Assembly: GCA_963169165.1 (NCBI GenBank) | Contig: CAUJFL010000233.1 | Span: 1-48,492 of the forward strand | Direction: 5' to 3' | DNA length: 48,492 nucleotides | Origin: Myxococcota bacterium | GTDB taxonomy: Bacteria > Myxococcota_A > Polyangia > Polyangiales > Polyangiaceae | In this document: positions 22,395 through 32,177 of the stretch, piece by piece | Position numbering within the stretch: position 1 is the first letter of the stretch | Layout: every line of letters begins with the position of its first letter | Made by a program: the position numbers and the translations under genes | Notes under the pieces: model-generated | Seen by the model: only the letters and a program-made list of their open reading frames with translations | Databases searched by the model: none | Told to the model about the DNA's origin: nothing

Positions 22395-24584
22395 ATGCGG
22401 GACGCCGCGCGGCGAGCGCCGCCGATGAATGATCCTCGCGTCGACCGGCTGTGTTCGCGCGTCGCCGCGGCGGCGGCGGTGTTCTACGGCCTCGCGGCGT
22501 TCTGGGAGCTGTGGGGTGTCTTGCCGGGCGGGCACCTCGGCAACGGCGCCGCCGCCGCGATGGCGGGCGAGAACATGGTGCGACACCGCGTGCTCGCGGC
22601 GGTGCTCGAGCCGAGCGTCTCGACGCCCACCCCCGCGCAGTTCTACACGCACCATCCGTACGGGACGTTCTTCGCGGGCGCGGTCGGCTTCCTGGTCGCG
22701 GGGCACGGCTGGGCCGCCACCCGGCTCCCCGCCGCCGCGCTCTCGGCCCTGACACCGTGGCTGCTGTTCGCGTTCACCCGCGCGCTGTGGGGGCCGGTCG
22801 CGGGCGCGGTCGCGACGGTGGTGTGGGTCACGGTGCCGATCAACCTGGCGTACGCGAGCTACCTGAACCTCGAGGTGCCGCTGCTCTGGTCGGGCGCGCT
22901 GTTCTCGTGGGCGACGACGAGGTTCTTTCAGACGCACCGGGCGCGCTACATCGCGCCGTCCGCGCTCGGCGCGCTGCTGGCATGTCAATCGGACTGGATC
23001 GGGATGGTGCTCGTGGGCGGCGTCGGCGCGAGCGCCTTCGTCCGCGCGTACGTCCTCCCCGAGCGCTGGTCGACGAGGATCGACCATCGGCAGCACGCGC
23101 GCTGGTTCGGCTGGGTCACCGCGGCGGCCGTGTCGACGCTGCTCATGTACCTCGGGTTGTTCGCGAAGGCGGGGCGCCTCGGAGATCTCGCCGCGAGCGC
23201 CGAGCTGCGCAGCCACGGGGCGAGCGCGCCGCTCGCGCAGGTGTTCGGGCCGCGCCGGATGATGTGGGTCTCGTGGATGTTGCCCGCGCCGGCGCTGCTC
23301 GGGATCGCGGCGAGCGCGGCGCTGTCGCCGCTCCGGAGCGCCCGCAGCTTCCTCGAGCTGTTGCCGGTGTGGTGGCTCGTGGCGGCGGCGACGCAGTACT
23401 TCGGGTTTCGTCAGGGGGCCGACGTACACGTCTACTGGCCCCACATGTTCTCCGTGTGCGCGGCGCTCGGCTGGGGCGCCTTCACCGCGGGCGTGGGCGA
23501 CGCGGCGTCCAGCCTGGACGCGCCGCGGGCCGGGCTCGCCCTCGCCGCGGGTCCGCCGCTCGTGGCCGCGCTGCTGCTGCTGCGCGTCGGCGTGCCGATG
23601 GCCTACCAGTCGCGCCTGACGGGCGGACGGTTCGACGACGGGGGGCGCTACATCGGCGTCGACCGCGATCGTCATCAGTTTGCAAAATGGGCGACGCGCG
23701 ATCTCCCGCAGGACGCCACGGTCCACCTGCACCGCTCGATGACGCCGTCGTGGCCGCTGTCCTACGCGATGAACCGGCCGTACGCGGTGACGTCGATGCC
23801 GGAGCCGTCGACGTTCACGCGGCTGCTGGTCGACGCGCGCCACGCCCGCGCCGACGAGCTGCGGACGCTCGCGGCGCGGTTCGACGTGCAGGTGGTCGGT
23901 CCTCACTGGCGCGTGTCGCCCGGCCCTGCGGGGCGCCTCGTCGCGCTCTCCTACGACGAGCGGCAGCCGTCGGCGCTCGAGTGGGCCACGGTGGCGGGGG
24001 CGGATCTCGTGCGCACGATAGCTGAGCGAGCCGACCCCTGGGCGACCTGGGAGTGGCGACACCACCTGGGGCTCGCGGGTGACCCACCCGACGAGGCGCC
24101 CGCCGGGGCCGAGGCCGAGCGCGCGGCGCACAACGCGGCGGTCGCGCGCGGCGACGACGCCGAGGCCGCGCGGCTGCGCGAGGCGGTCGAAGCGCGCATC
24201 CAGCGTCGTCTCGACGTGGTGTACTCGCACGGCGCGACGCTGCTCGGGCTGCGGATCGACACCGGCGCGGCGACGGTGATGACCCTCTACTGGGCCACCG
24301 CCGCGGCGTACGCGCAGGCCGACGTCGACTTTCTCGTGCGGAGCAAGGTGGTCGCGCCGCCGAGGCTGTGGCCGTCGAGGCTCGACTACTTCGAGAAGGA
24401 GATCGCGCCGCCCGAGGCGCTGCGCCCGCAGCTGTGGCGCCCTGGCTACCTCTACGCGCAGCGGATCCTCGTGATGAAGCGCATCGGCACGGAGCGCTAC
24501 GAGGGGGTGTTCACCTCGCGTTCGGGGCCTGCGCCGCGGCCGGTGGCGGGGCCCGAGCGCGCGACGCTGGTCACGCTCGACTGA
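22395..24584 (+). CDS. GT-C fold (PMT/ArnT-like) membrane glycosyltransferase
   Basis: A 729-residue (or 719 from ATG 22425) inner-membrane protein. About ten hydrophobic helices fill residues 20-410, followed by a soluble periplasmic C-terminal half (about 420-729). The first periplasmic loop carries GENMVRHRVL and FYTHHPYGTFF, like the 'xxNMLxx...HPPL' region of PMT/ArnT dolichyl- or polyprenyl-phosphate sugar transferases (GT39/GT83). The acidic residue normally found at the start of that loop is not obvious, so activity is uncertain. Expected role: moving a sugar from a lipid carrier to protein or lipid on the periplasmic face. No sugar operon adjoins it directly. Confidence 0.68.
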   Translation: MRDAARRAPPMNDPRVDRLCSRVAAAAAVFYGLAAFWELWGVLPGGHLGNGAAAAMAGENMVRHRVLAAVLEPSVSTPTPAQFYTHHPYGTFFAGAVGFLVAGHGWAATRLPAAALSALTPWLLFAFTRALWGPVAGAVATVVWVTVPINLAYASYLNLEVPLLWSGALFSWATTRFFQTHRARYIAPSALGALLACQSDWIGMVLVGGVGASAFVRAYVLPERWSTRIDHRQHARWFGWVTAAAVSTLLMYLGLFAKAGRLGDLAASAELRSHGASAPLAQVFGPRRMMWVSWMLPAPALLGIAASAALSPLRSARSFLELLPVWWLVAAATQYFGFRQGADVHVYWPHMFSVCAALGWGAFTAGVGDAASSLDAPRAGLALAAGPPLVAALLLLRVGVPMAYQSRLTGGRFDDGGRYIGVDRDRHQFAKWATRDLPQDATVHLHRSMTPSWPLSYAMNRPYAVTSMPEPSTFTRLLVDARHARADELRTLAARFDVQVVGPHWRVSPGPAGRLVALSYDERQPSALEWATVAGADLVRTIAERADPWATWEWRHHLGLAGDPPDEAPAGAEAERAAHNAAVARGDDAEAARLREAVEARIQRRLDVVYSHGATLLGLRIDTGAATVMTLYWATAAAYAQADVDFLVRSKVVAPPRLWPSRLDYFEKEIAPPEALRPQLWRPGYLYAQRILVMKRIGTERYEGVFTSRSGPAPRPVAGPERATLVTLD

Positions 24585-24585
24585 G

Positions 24586-24789
24586 CTACTTGCAGGAGCC
24601 GGAGCAGGCCTCGCGGCGCTCGCCACACTTGACCTTGCACCCCACGCGCGCGGGCGGGTCCTTGGGGTGGCTGGCCTCGCAGGCGTCGACGCAGGCGGCC
24701 GCGTCGTGATCGCACTTGTCGGCGCACCTGGTCGACGCGGGGACGAGCGACGAGCCGAGCAACAGGCCGAGGGCGACGAGCGCGCGCAT
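24586..24789 (-). CDS. Small secreted twin-CX3C cysteine-rich protein
   Basis: A 67-residue protein. A signal peptide (residues 1 to about 19, LVALGLLLGSSLVPAS) is followed by a 48-residue mature part with eight cysteines. They are C22, C26, C33, C37 and C51, C55, C62, C66, so the pattern CX3C-X6-CX3C occurs twice, separated by a 13-residue Pro-containing loop. In a helix all four Cys of each unit fall on one face, so the fold is probably a disulfide-stapled helical hairpin or a metal-binding bundle. Similar Cys spacing is known from twin-CX3C and Cu(I) storage helices, but I do not claim homology. The gene abuts the convergent GT-C gene. Confidence 0.68.
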   Translation of the reverse strand: MRALVALGLLLGSSLVPASTRCADKCDHDAAACVDACEASHPKDPPARVGCKVKCGERREACSGSCK

Positions 24790-24837
24790 CGCCTCATCCT
24801 AGCGTGAGACGCGCGCGCGATGCTAGTCTCGGCCGCG

Positions 24838-25167
24838 ATGAAGCGCCGCACGGCTGCCCTCGCGCTGCTCGCGCTGCCCGCCGCGGTGTCGCGGATCGCG
24901 CGCGCCACGCCGTCGAGCTCGACGTCGGCCGTCACTGTGTTCGGCGCGACGTGGTGCGGGCCGTGCCACCAGCTGCACGCGGCGCTGCGCGAGCGCGGGG
25001 TGCCGTTCGAGGAGGTCGACGTCGACCGACACCCCGATCTCTACGACCGCGCGCGGCAGGCGGCCGGGACCAACGCCATCCCGCTGACCGGCGTCGCGCG
25101 CGGCGGCGCGACCACGTGGATCGTCGGCGCCGACGCCGACGCCGTCGAGCGCGCGTACCGCGGCTGA
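24838..25167 (+). CDS. Exported thioredoxin/glutaredoxin-like protein (CGPC)
   Basis: A 109-residue protein from ATG 24838 (ATG 24820 would add six residues). A signal-like N-terminus (KRRTAALALLALPAAVSRIARA) is followed by a small thioredoxin fold. The active site is WCGPC, and the cis-proline loop is AIPLTGV. The short size and the helix after CGPC (HQLHAALRERGVPFEEVDV) are closer to glutaredoxin-like proteins. Probable role: thiol-disulfide exchange in the periplasm. The following PpiC-like gene starts 14 bp downstream, and the divergent neighbour encodes an eight-Cys secreted peptide, so oxidative folding is a reasonable inference. Confidence 0.8.
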   Translation: MKRRTAALALLALPAAVSRIARATPSSSTSAVTVFGATWCGPCHQLHAALRERGVPFEEVDVDRHPDLYDRARQAAGTNAIPLTGVARGGATTWIVGADADAVERAYRG

Positions 25168-25169
25168 GC

Positions 25170-25178
25170 AAGGAGAGG
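25170..25178 (+). promoter_or_regulatory. Strong ribosome-binding site
   Basis: AAGGAGAGG lies just before GTG 25182 and overlaps the region right after the thioredoxin-like stop. It is the clearest Shine-Dalgarno in the window and decides the start of the PpiC-like gene. Confidence 0.7.
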
Positions 25179-25181
25179 TGG

Positions 25182-25715
25182 GTGCAGCGCTCGTCGACGG
25201 TCGCGATCGGGGTGCTGCTCGTCGTGATCGTCCTGTTGCTGGTGTGGCGCACCGGGTCGAGCTCGAGGCCCGCGCCGCCACCCCTCCCCGCGGCGTCGTT
25301 CGCGCTGCCGACGCCGTCGTTCGCGCCGCCAGCCCTGTCGCTCGCGCTGCCAGACTCGTCGCTGTCCGAGCCGACGCTCGCGCCGCTCGCGAAGCCGCTC
25401 CCGAGCAACGCTCCGAAGAGCGTGCGGCTCGGAGTGCTGCTGTTCCAGTATCGGGGCGCGCAGTTCGCGCCGCTCAGCGCTCGTTCGAAGCAAGAGGCCC
25501 TCGACGCGGCCAAGGCGGCGGTCGAGCCGGCTCGAAAGTCGTTCAAGGCAGCGGTGAAGACGGGAGATCCCGGCAGCGTCGAGGACGCCGGCCGCTTCGC
25601 GCGCGGGGTGCTCGAGCCGTCGGTCGAGTACGAGGTGTTCTTGCTGCCGCCGGGCTCGGTGAGCGAGCCGATCGAGACGCCGCGCGGCTACTGGATCGTC
25701 AAGCGCGTCGAGTGA
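25182..25715 (+). CDS. Membrane-anchored PpiC/parvulin-like protein
   Basis: A 177-residue protein from GTG 25182. An N-terminal transmembrane anchor (VAIGVLLVVIVLLLVW) is followed by a Pro/Ser/Leu-rich spacer (about 25-70). The C-terminal domain (about 75-177) shows the parvulin pattern: LGVLLFQYRGAQF (the strand with the 'hIL' position), then Lys/Glu helices, FARGVLEPSVEYEVFLLPPGSVSEPIETPRGYWIVKRVE. The last part matches the conserved 'G.vS.pv.t..GyhiikV' end of PPIC rotamases. Expected role: prolyl isomerisation of exported proteins at the inner membrane. The first parvulin helix is shortened, so activity is not certain. Confidence 0.66.
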   Translation: MQRSSTVAIGVLLVVIVLLLVWRTGSSSRPAPPPLPAASFALPTPSFAPPALSLALPDSSLSEPTLAPLAKPLPSNAPKSVRLGVLLFQYRGAQFAPLSARSKQEALDAAKAAVEPARKSFKAAVKTGDPGSVEDAGRFARGVLEPSVEYEVFLLPPGSVSEPIETPRGYWIVKRVE

Positions 25716-25759
25716 CGGCGCGTCACCGCGCGTCACCGCGCGTCGAGGCGCGACGCGCG
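25712..25759. terminator. Two hairpins at the convergent gene ends
   Basis: GTGACG/CGTCAC (25712-25717 with 25721-25726, 3-nt loop) includes the plus-strand stop. A second perfect 9-bp stem (25737-25745 with 25751-25759, 5-nt loop) lies in the last codons of the minus-strand lipoprotein gene. A repeated CGTCACCGCG lies between. There are no T tracts, so use as a bidirectional terminator is an inference. Confidence 0.35.
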
Positions 25760-26767
25760 TTCGCCCGGGGTGCCTGCGGCGGCCCGCCGCGCCTGCAGCG
25801 GCTCGGACGCGCCGGGATCGTCGGGCCCGGGCGTCGCCACCTCGACCGCGAACGACGTGGTGAGGTTCGCCGCGGTGACGGTCAGCGTCGCCGTCCCGCC
25901 GGAGCCGGTGGTCGTGCGCACCCAGGCGCAGCGATCGACGAGTTGGAGACCGAGCGCGAAGCCTTGCGAGACCTCGAACGCCCAGACGGCGCCCTCGACC
26001 CGCCTGCCGGCGTTGGTGCCCTCGAAGCACACCGACGTCCCGTACGAGTGGGAGTTCGTGCAGGTTCGCCGCACCTCGTCGACCCCGGGCACGACGTCGA
26101 ACTTCGACGAGAAAGCGCGTCCGCCCGAGGTGGCCGCGAGCTCGTACGTCCCCTGGGTCGCCGGCTCGAACACGAACAAATCCCATTCTGCCTTCTTGAG
26201 CACGGTGCCGTTGACTTGCGAGACCTGGAGGCTCTCGTCGGCGAGCCGCTCGTCGCCGCCCCACACCCTGGCGCCGAGCCGGATCGTGCTGGACCCCGCC
26301 AGCATGACGACGTCCTGCGGGCCGTCCTCGCACGTCGGGGTGGAGTAGGCCGACCAAGGAACGAGCTCGATCGCCGTGACCTCGCGGGCGTCGAGCGTGA
26401 AGCGGTCGAGCAGCTCACCGCTGCCGGGATCGCGGAGCCGAAGCCGAGTCGAGCCCGCGCTCACGCCCCGCAGCTGGAGGGTCGGCGGGAGCACCGGCCC
26501 GAGCGCGAGGATCGCCTCGTCTTCCAGCGCGGCGGTGAATCCTCCCGAATACTGGGCGGAGATCGTCTGAGCCCCGCCCACCACCGTCGGGGCTACCGGA
26601 CCATCCCACCTGTCGAACGCGGAGCCGGACAGGTAGAGTCCATAAGGAGTCTTCGACGAGCAGATCTCTCCCTTCGGGCAGCCCTCCGAGAACCAGGCCA
26701 CCCGGTCCCCCGGCGTGCCACATGCGACCAGCGTGACGGACAGCGCGAAGGCAGCGGGAGCGCGCAT
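25733..26767 (-). CDS. Lipoprotein of unknown function, Ig-like beta domains
   Basis: A 344-residue protein from ATG 26767 with signal peptide and lipobox SVTLVAC. The rest is rich in short beta strands and resembles tandem Ig/BIG-type domains: STRLRLRDPGSGELLDRF, STIRLGARVWGGDERL and TATLTVTAANLTTSFAVEV look like successive sandwich edges. Five or more Cys residues (for example CPKGEICSS) could pair. No catalytic motif is visible. Probable location is the periplasmic or outer face of an outer-membrane leaflet. It is divergent from the Cys-rich lipoprotein at 26969. The family is common in Polyangiales as far as I can recall, but this was not checked. Confidence 0.66.
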   Translation of the reverse strand: MRAPAAFALSVTLVACGTPGDRVAWFSEGCPKGEICSSKTPYGLYLSGSAFDRWDGPVAPTVVGGAQTISAQYSGGFTAALEDEAILALGPVLPPTLQLRGVSAGSTRLRLRDPGSGELLDRFTLDAREVTAIELVPWSAYSTPTCEDGPQDVVMLAGSSTIRLGARVWGGDERLADESLQVSQVNGTVLKKAEWDLFVFEPATQGTYELAATSGGRAFSSKFDVVPGVDEVRRTCTNSHSYGTSVCFEGTNAGRRVEGAVWAFEVSQGFALGLQLVDRCAWVRTTTGSGGTATLTVTAANLTTSFAVEVATPGPDDPGASEPLQARRAAAGTPGERASRLDAR

Positions 26768-26968
26768 GGCGGGTGCGGTGAGCATCGCGCATGCCAAGCG
26801 CGCATCGTCGAGGTCTCAGGCGTCGGGTGCCCGCCTGGCTCTGACGGCCGTGTCACGCCGACCGCCCCTGATCCCGCCGGTCGCCGGTGTGCCATGTGCC
26901 ACCCCGCCACACAGCAGGTGACGGCGGAGAACCTGCGTGGCGCCGACCTTGCTGGTACGCTTCGCACC
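26768..26968. promoter_or_regulatory. Divergent intergenic region between two lipoprotein genes
   Basis: These 201 bases carry the promoters of the divergent lipoprotein genes if both are transcribed independently. CAGGTGACGGCGGAGAACCTG at about 26919-26939 is a partial dyad. No box-like promoter motif is clear. Confidence 0.3.
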
Positions 26969-28270
26969 ATGACACTCTACCGTACGCTCCCCGCCTTGCT
27001 GCTCTCGCTCGCCCCGCTCGCCGCCTGCGGAGGCGCGACCGTCGATGACTTGCCCGCGGCGGGCGCGGGAGGTGTGGGAGGCTCGGGCTCCGGCGCGGCG
27101 GGCTCGGGCACCGCGGGCTCGGGCACCGCGGGCACAGCGGGCTCGGGCACCGCGGGCACGGCGGGTTCGGGCACCGCGGGCACGGCGGGTTCGGGCACCG
27201 CGGGCACGGGCACGGCTGGCTCCGCTGGCTCGGGGAAGGCCGGCGCCAGCGGCTCGCCCAGTCAATGCACGTCAGATTTTCAGTGCCCTGTGGGACCCTG
27301 CACGACCTGCCCCGACGGCTCGAAGGCGTGCCCTGTCGCGAAGTGCGCGTCGGGCGTCTGCACGACGTCCCAGCCGACTTGCCAGGTCGGCCCACAGTGC
27401 AAGACCACCGCCGATTGCCCGCAGCCTGGCGGCTGTCAACAGTGTCCCGACGGCTCGTTCAGCTGCCCGTCGGTCGAGTGCGTCGGCGGCGCGTGCGTCC
27501 CTTCGTCGGATGGAGGCTGCAAGCCGGCGTCGTGCGCGCCCCAGGATGCCGCGGGTGAGGGGACGTGCTTCGGCTTTCTCGGGTTTGCCTGGAACGGCGC
27601 GACCTGCGAGAAGCTCACGGGGTGCGGCTGCGTCGGCGCCGACTGCGGCTCGCTCTACAAGACCCACGAGCACTGCATGAAGGTCCACGCCTCGTGCGTC
27701 TCGCAGTCGCCCTGCGCGGGCAAGCCGTGCGGCGACACCTGCTCCAACTGCGTGCCGGGCGGACCCTGCCCGCCGGTCGTCGAGTACTGCGGCCCGACCG
27801 GCGAGTGCGGCCCGGCGTTCCCTGTGTGTACCGCGCAGAAGAACCCCTGCTTCGGCGCGTCGTGCGGCACCCCATGCCTCGAAGACTGTGACGCGCCCGG
27901 CTGCGCGCCGACGAAGGGTATGTGCAACGGCGCCGGTCAGTGCTCACCCGGCAGCCCCGTCTGTGACGTGGCGAGCTGTGACGCGATGAAGGCAGAGGGA
28001 GATGGACTCTGTGACGCCTTCTTCGGGTTTGCGTGGAACGGCTCCCAGTGCGTGGGGCTCGGTGGCTGCTCGTGCGTGGGCCCGGATTGCAACAAACTTT
28101 ACCCTTCGCAGCAGCAGTGCCTCGACGCCAAGGCGGCGTGCGCGTGTCAGGGCAAGGGCTGCGGCGCGCCGTGCACGTGCCCTGGCGGCGACTGCGCGAA
28201 GACGTTCTACTCCTGCACCCACGACACGAACGGCACGTGCCAGCCTGGCGCGTTCGCGTGTCCCTTCTGA
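26969..28270 (+). CDS. Cysteine-rich surface lipoprotein with Gly-Thr-Ala repeat stalk
   Basis: A 433-residue protein from ATG 26969, lipobox LAPLAAC. A low-complexity stalk of eight-residue repeats (GTAGTAGS type, about residues 45-85) is followed by a Cys-rich region with internal duplications. Two copies of a TCPDGS.xCPxxxC unit are followed by a ~55-residue module present twice (about 195-250 and 335-390). Its core is FGFAWNG-x2-C-x4-GC-x-CVG-x-DC-x2-LY. Units beginning C-x-G-x2-CG-x-PC occur three times. All look like disulfide-bonded extracellular domains; no enzyme motif is seen. The protein ends ACPF. Function is unknown, possibly a surface structure or adhesion. Confidence 0.75.
   Translation: MTLYRTLPALLLSLAPLAACGGATVDDLPAAGAGGVGGSGSGAAGSGTAGSGTAGTAGSGTAGTAGSGTAGTAGSGTAGTGTAGSAGSGKAGASGSPSQCTSDFQCPVGPCTTCPDGSKACPVAKCASGVCTTSQPTCQVGPQCKTTADCPQPGGCQQCPDGSFSCPSVECVGGACVPSSDGGCKPASCAPQDAAGEGTCFGFLGFAWNGATCEKLTGCGCVGADCGSLYKTHEHCMKVHASCVSQSPCAGKPCGDTCSNCVPGGPCPPVVEYCGPTGECGPAFPVCTAQKNPCFGASCGTPCLEDCDAPGCAPTKGMCNGAGQCSPGSPVCDVASCDAMKAEGDGLCDAFFGFAWNGSQCVGLGGCSCVGPDCNKLYPSQQQCLDAKAACACQGKGCGAPCTCPGGDCAKTFYSCTHDTNGTCQPGAFACPF
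27101..27211 (+). repeat. 24-bp minisatellite encoding the Gly-Thr-Ala stalk
   Basis: About four to five imperfect head-to-tail copies of a 24-bp unit (core GGCACCGCGGGCACGGCGGG) encode the repeated GTAGTAGS stalk. The unit is a multiple of three, so copy-number changes keep the frame. The repeat is coding and has no unique spacers, so it is not a CRISPR array. Confidence 0.8.
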
Positions 28271-28280
28271 GCGCCGGCGC

Positions 28281-28287
<7 letters not shown>
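28264..28287. terminator. Perfect 24-bp palindrome holding both stop codons
   Basis: Two 12-base half sites (half site CTTCTGAGCGCC) form an uninterrupted perfect palindrome. It covers the last Phe codon and stop of the plus-strand lipoprotein gene and of bamA. RNA from either strand could form the hairpin, so it is a good candidate for a bidirectional terminator, although no long T tract follows. Confidence 0.55.
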
Positions 28288-30956
<2,669 letters not shown>

Positions 30957-30982
30957 CGAGGGGCGGACGACACGAAAGACAC

Positions 30983-31010
30983 GGGGGCGCGGGCTCGTAG
31001 CAGCGCCCCC
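30983..31010 (-). terminator. GC hairpin in the bamA leader
   Basis: A perfect 8-bp all-G/C stem (30983-30990 with 31003-31010, 12-nt loop) lies 27 bases before the bamA ATG, after the stop of the upstream minus-strand gene. There is no T tract; it may be an intrinsic terminator remnant, an attenuator, or simply leader structure. Confidence 0.3.
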
Positions 31011-31056
31011 CGGCGAGGGGAAGCCCAGGGCGCCAGGAGCGGCAGGTCGCGCCGGA

Positions 31057-31566
31057 TCAGTCCTCGTCGGAGGCGGGTTGCATGCCGAACGCCGCGCGCT
31101 CGCCGTCGTCGAGCGACAGATCGAGGGCGATCACCAGGCGATGGAGCACGGCGCGCTCCTCCTCGCTTATCGGATCGCCGAAGCCGAAGAAGCTGCCCGA
31201 CGCCGACGCGATGCGCACGGCCATCTTCTTCACGAACGTGCGGAACACCAGCGCCGGCTCGTCGGGCAGCAGCGCGAGCGCCGGGCGGATGCGGGCGAGG
31301 GCGCTCGCGAGCTCGAGTCGGTCGCCCTCGCGGGCGCGCTTCGACAGCGAATCGAACGCGGCCTCGGCCGCGGGCGAGCGACGAAACGCGCCGCCGAGCT
31401 CGACCTCGCTCGCGATGAGCGCGTCGACGACCGCCAGCATCTCGGCGTCGTCGAACTCGCGATCGGCGCCGGCGACCGCCGCGATGAGCGTGGGGACGGC
31501 GCCGAGGAGCGCGTCGCGGTGTTCTTCGGGGAGCGCCGCGGTCGCGGCCTCGAGGGCGGTCGTCAT
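31057..31566 (-). CDS. Small helical protein, possibly TerB-like
   Basis: A 169-residue soluble protein from ATG 31566. It is almost entirely alpha-helical by inspection, Ala/Leu/Glu-rich, with an acidic helix pair (AVAGADREFDDAEMLAVVDAL) that resembles the metal-binding turn of TerB/DUF533-type proteins, and a second pair (RLVIALDLSLDDGERAAF). There is no signal peptide or transmembrane segment. The start overlaps the stop of the preceding gene (ATGA), so it is coupled to that gene and to the copper monooxygenase. TerB membership is a weak inference. Confidence 0.58.
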   Translation of the reverse strand: MTTALEAATAALPEEHRDALLGAVPTLIAAVAGADREFDDAEMLAVVDALIASEVELGGAFRRSPAAEAAFDSLSKRAREGDRLELASALARIRPALALLPDEPALVFRTFVKKMAVRIASASGSFFGFGDPISEEERAVLHRLVIALDLSLDDGERAAFGMQPASDED

Positions 31567-32177
31567 CGTGCTGTCTCGGCGCGGCAGAGGTCTTCGGCTT
31601 GAAAGGCGACGTCGGTCAGCGCGAACAGCGCGGCGTCGCTGACGTCGGTCGTGAGCTTCGGATCGCGGATGGGCGCGGTCAACACGCGGGCCGTGTCGCA
31701 CGGGCTCGACTGCCCGCGCGTCTGCGGGGCGAGGAGCGCGGCGAGCATGGCGGTCACGAAGCTGGTGGGCGCGCGGCGTCGCGCGGCCTCGGCGAGCGCG
31801 CGCGCGTGCGACGTCGGGGCGCCCGTCCGCGACGCCGAGAGGTACGCCCCTATCGACAGCAGATCGGCGCGCGCGTCGGTCTTGTCGGTCACCGCCGCGA
31901 GCGCCAGGCCGCCGAACGCCGCCCTCGCGAACGCGTCACCCGCCTGCGTCACGTCGGTGAGGGCCTGCGGCGCCGCGACCGCGAGCCGCGCCGCGAGCGG
32001 CTCCGACGCGCGGGTCAAGAACGCCAGCGTGCCCTCGTCGAAGCGCCCGTCGCGGCTCACCTTCTGCACCATCGGGTGGTCGGCGAACGCGGGCCGCAGA
32101 TCGACCTGCATCACCGGCGGCACCGGCGCGGGGGGCATCATCATCAGCCTGGCGACGACGGAGAGCTCGACGATCAT
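31563..32177 (-). CDS. Hypothetical protein between monooxygenase and TerB-like gene
   Basis: A 204-residue protein from ATG 32177 that overlaps the monooxygenase stop by 4 bases (ATGA) and the next start by 4 bases. The N-terminus is Met/Pro/Val-rich (ARLMMMPPAPVPPVMQVDLRP) and the body is Ala-rich and mostly helical, with two Cys near the C-terminus (SPCDTAR and EDLCRAE). No known domain is recognised and no clear export signal is seen. Its strict coupling suggests a partner or maturation role for the copper enzyme, which is inference only. Confidence 0.6.
   Translation of the reverse strand: MIVELSVVARLMMMPPAPVPPVMQVDLRPAFADHPMVQKVSRDGRFDEGTLAFLTRASEPLAARLAVAAPQALTDVTQAGDAFARAAFGGLALAAVTDKTDARADLLSIGAYLSASRTGAPTSHARALAEAARRRAPTSFVTAMLAALLAPQTRGQSSPCDTARVLTAPIRDPKLTTDVSDAALFALTDVAFQAEDLCRAETAR

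Noticed and set aside
22251-24935. 894-codon minus-strand open frame
   Set aside because: Antisense to the GT-C glycosyltransferase and the twin-CX3C region; no signature and biased Arg/His composition.
27101-27211. CRISPR-like short repeats
   Set aside because: Head-to-tail 24-bp coding repeats without spacers of unique sequence.
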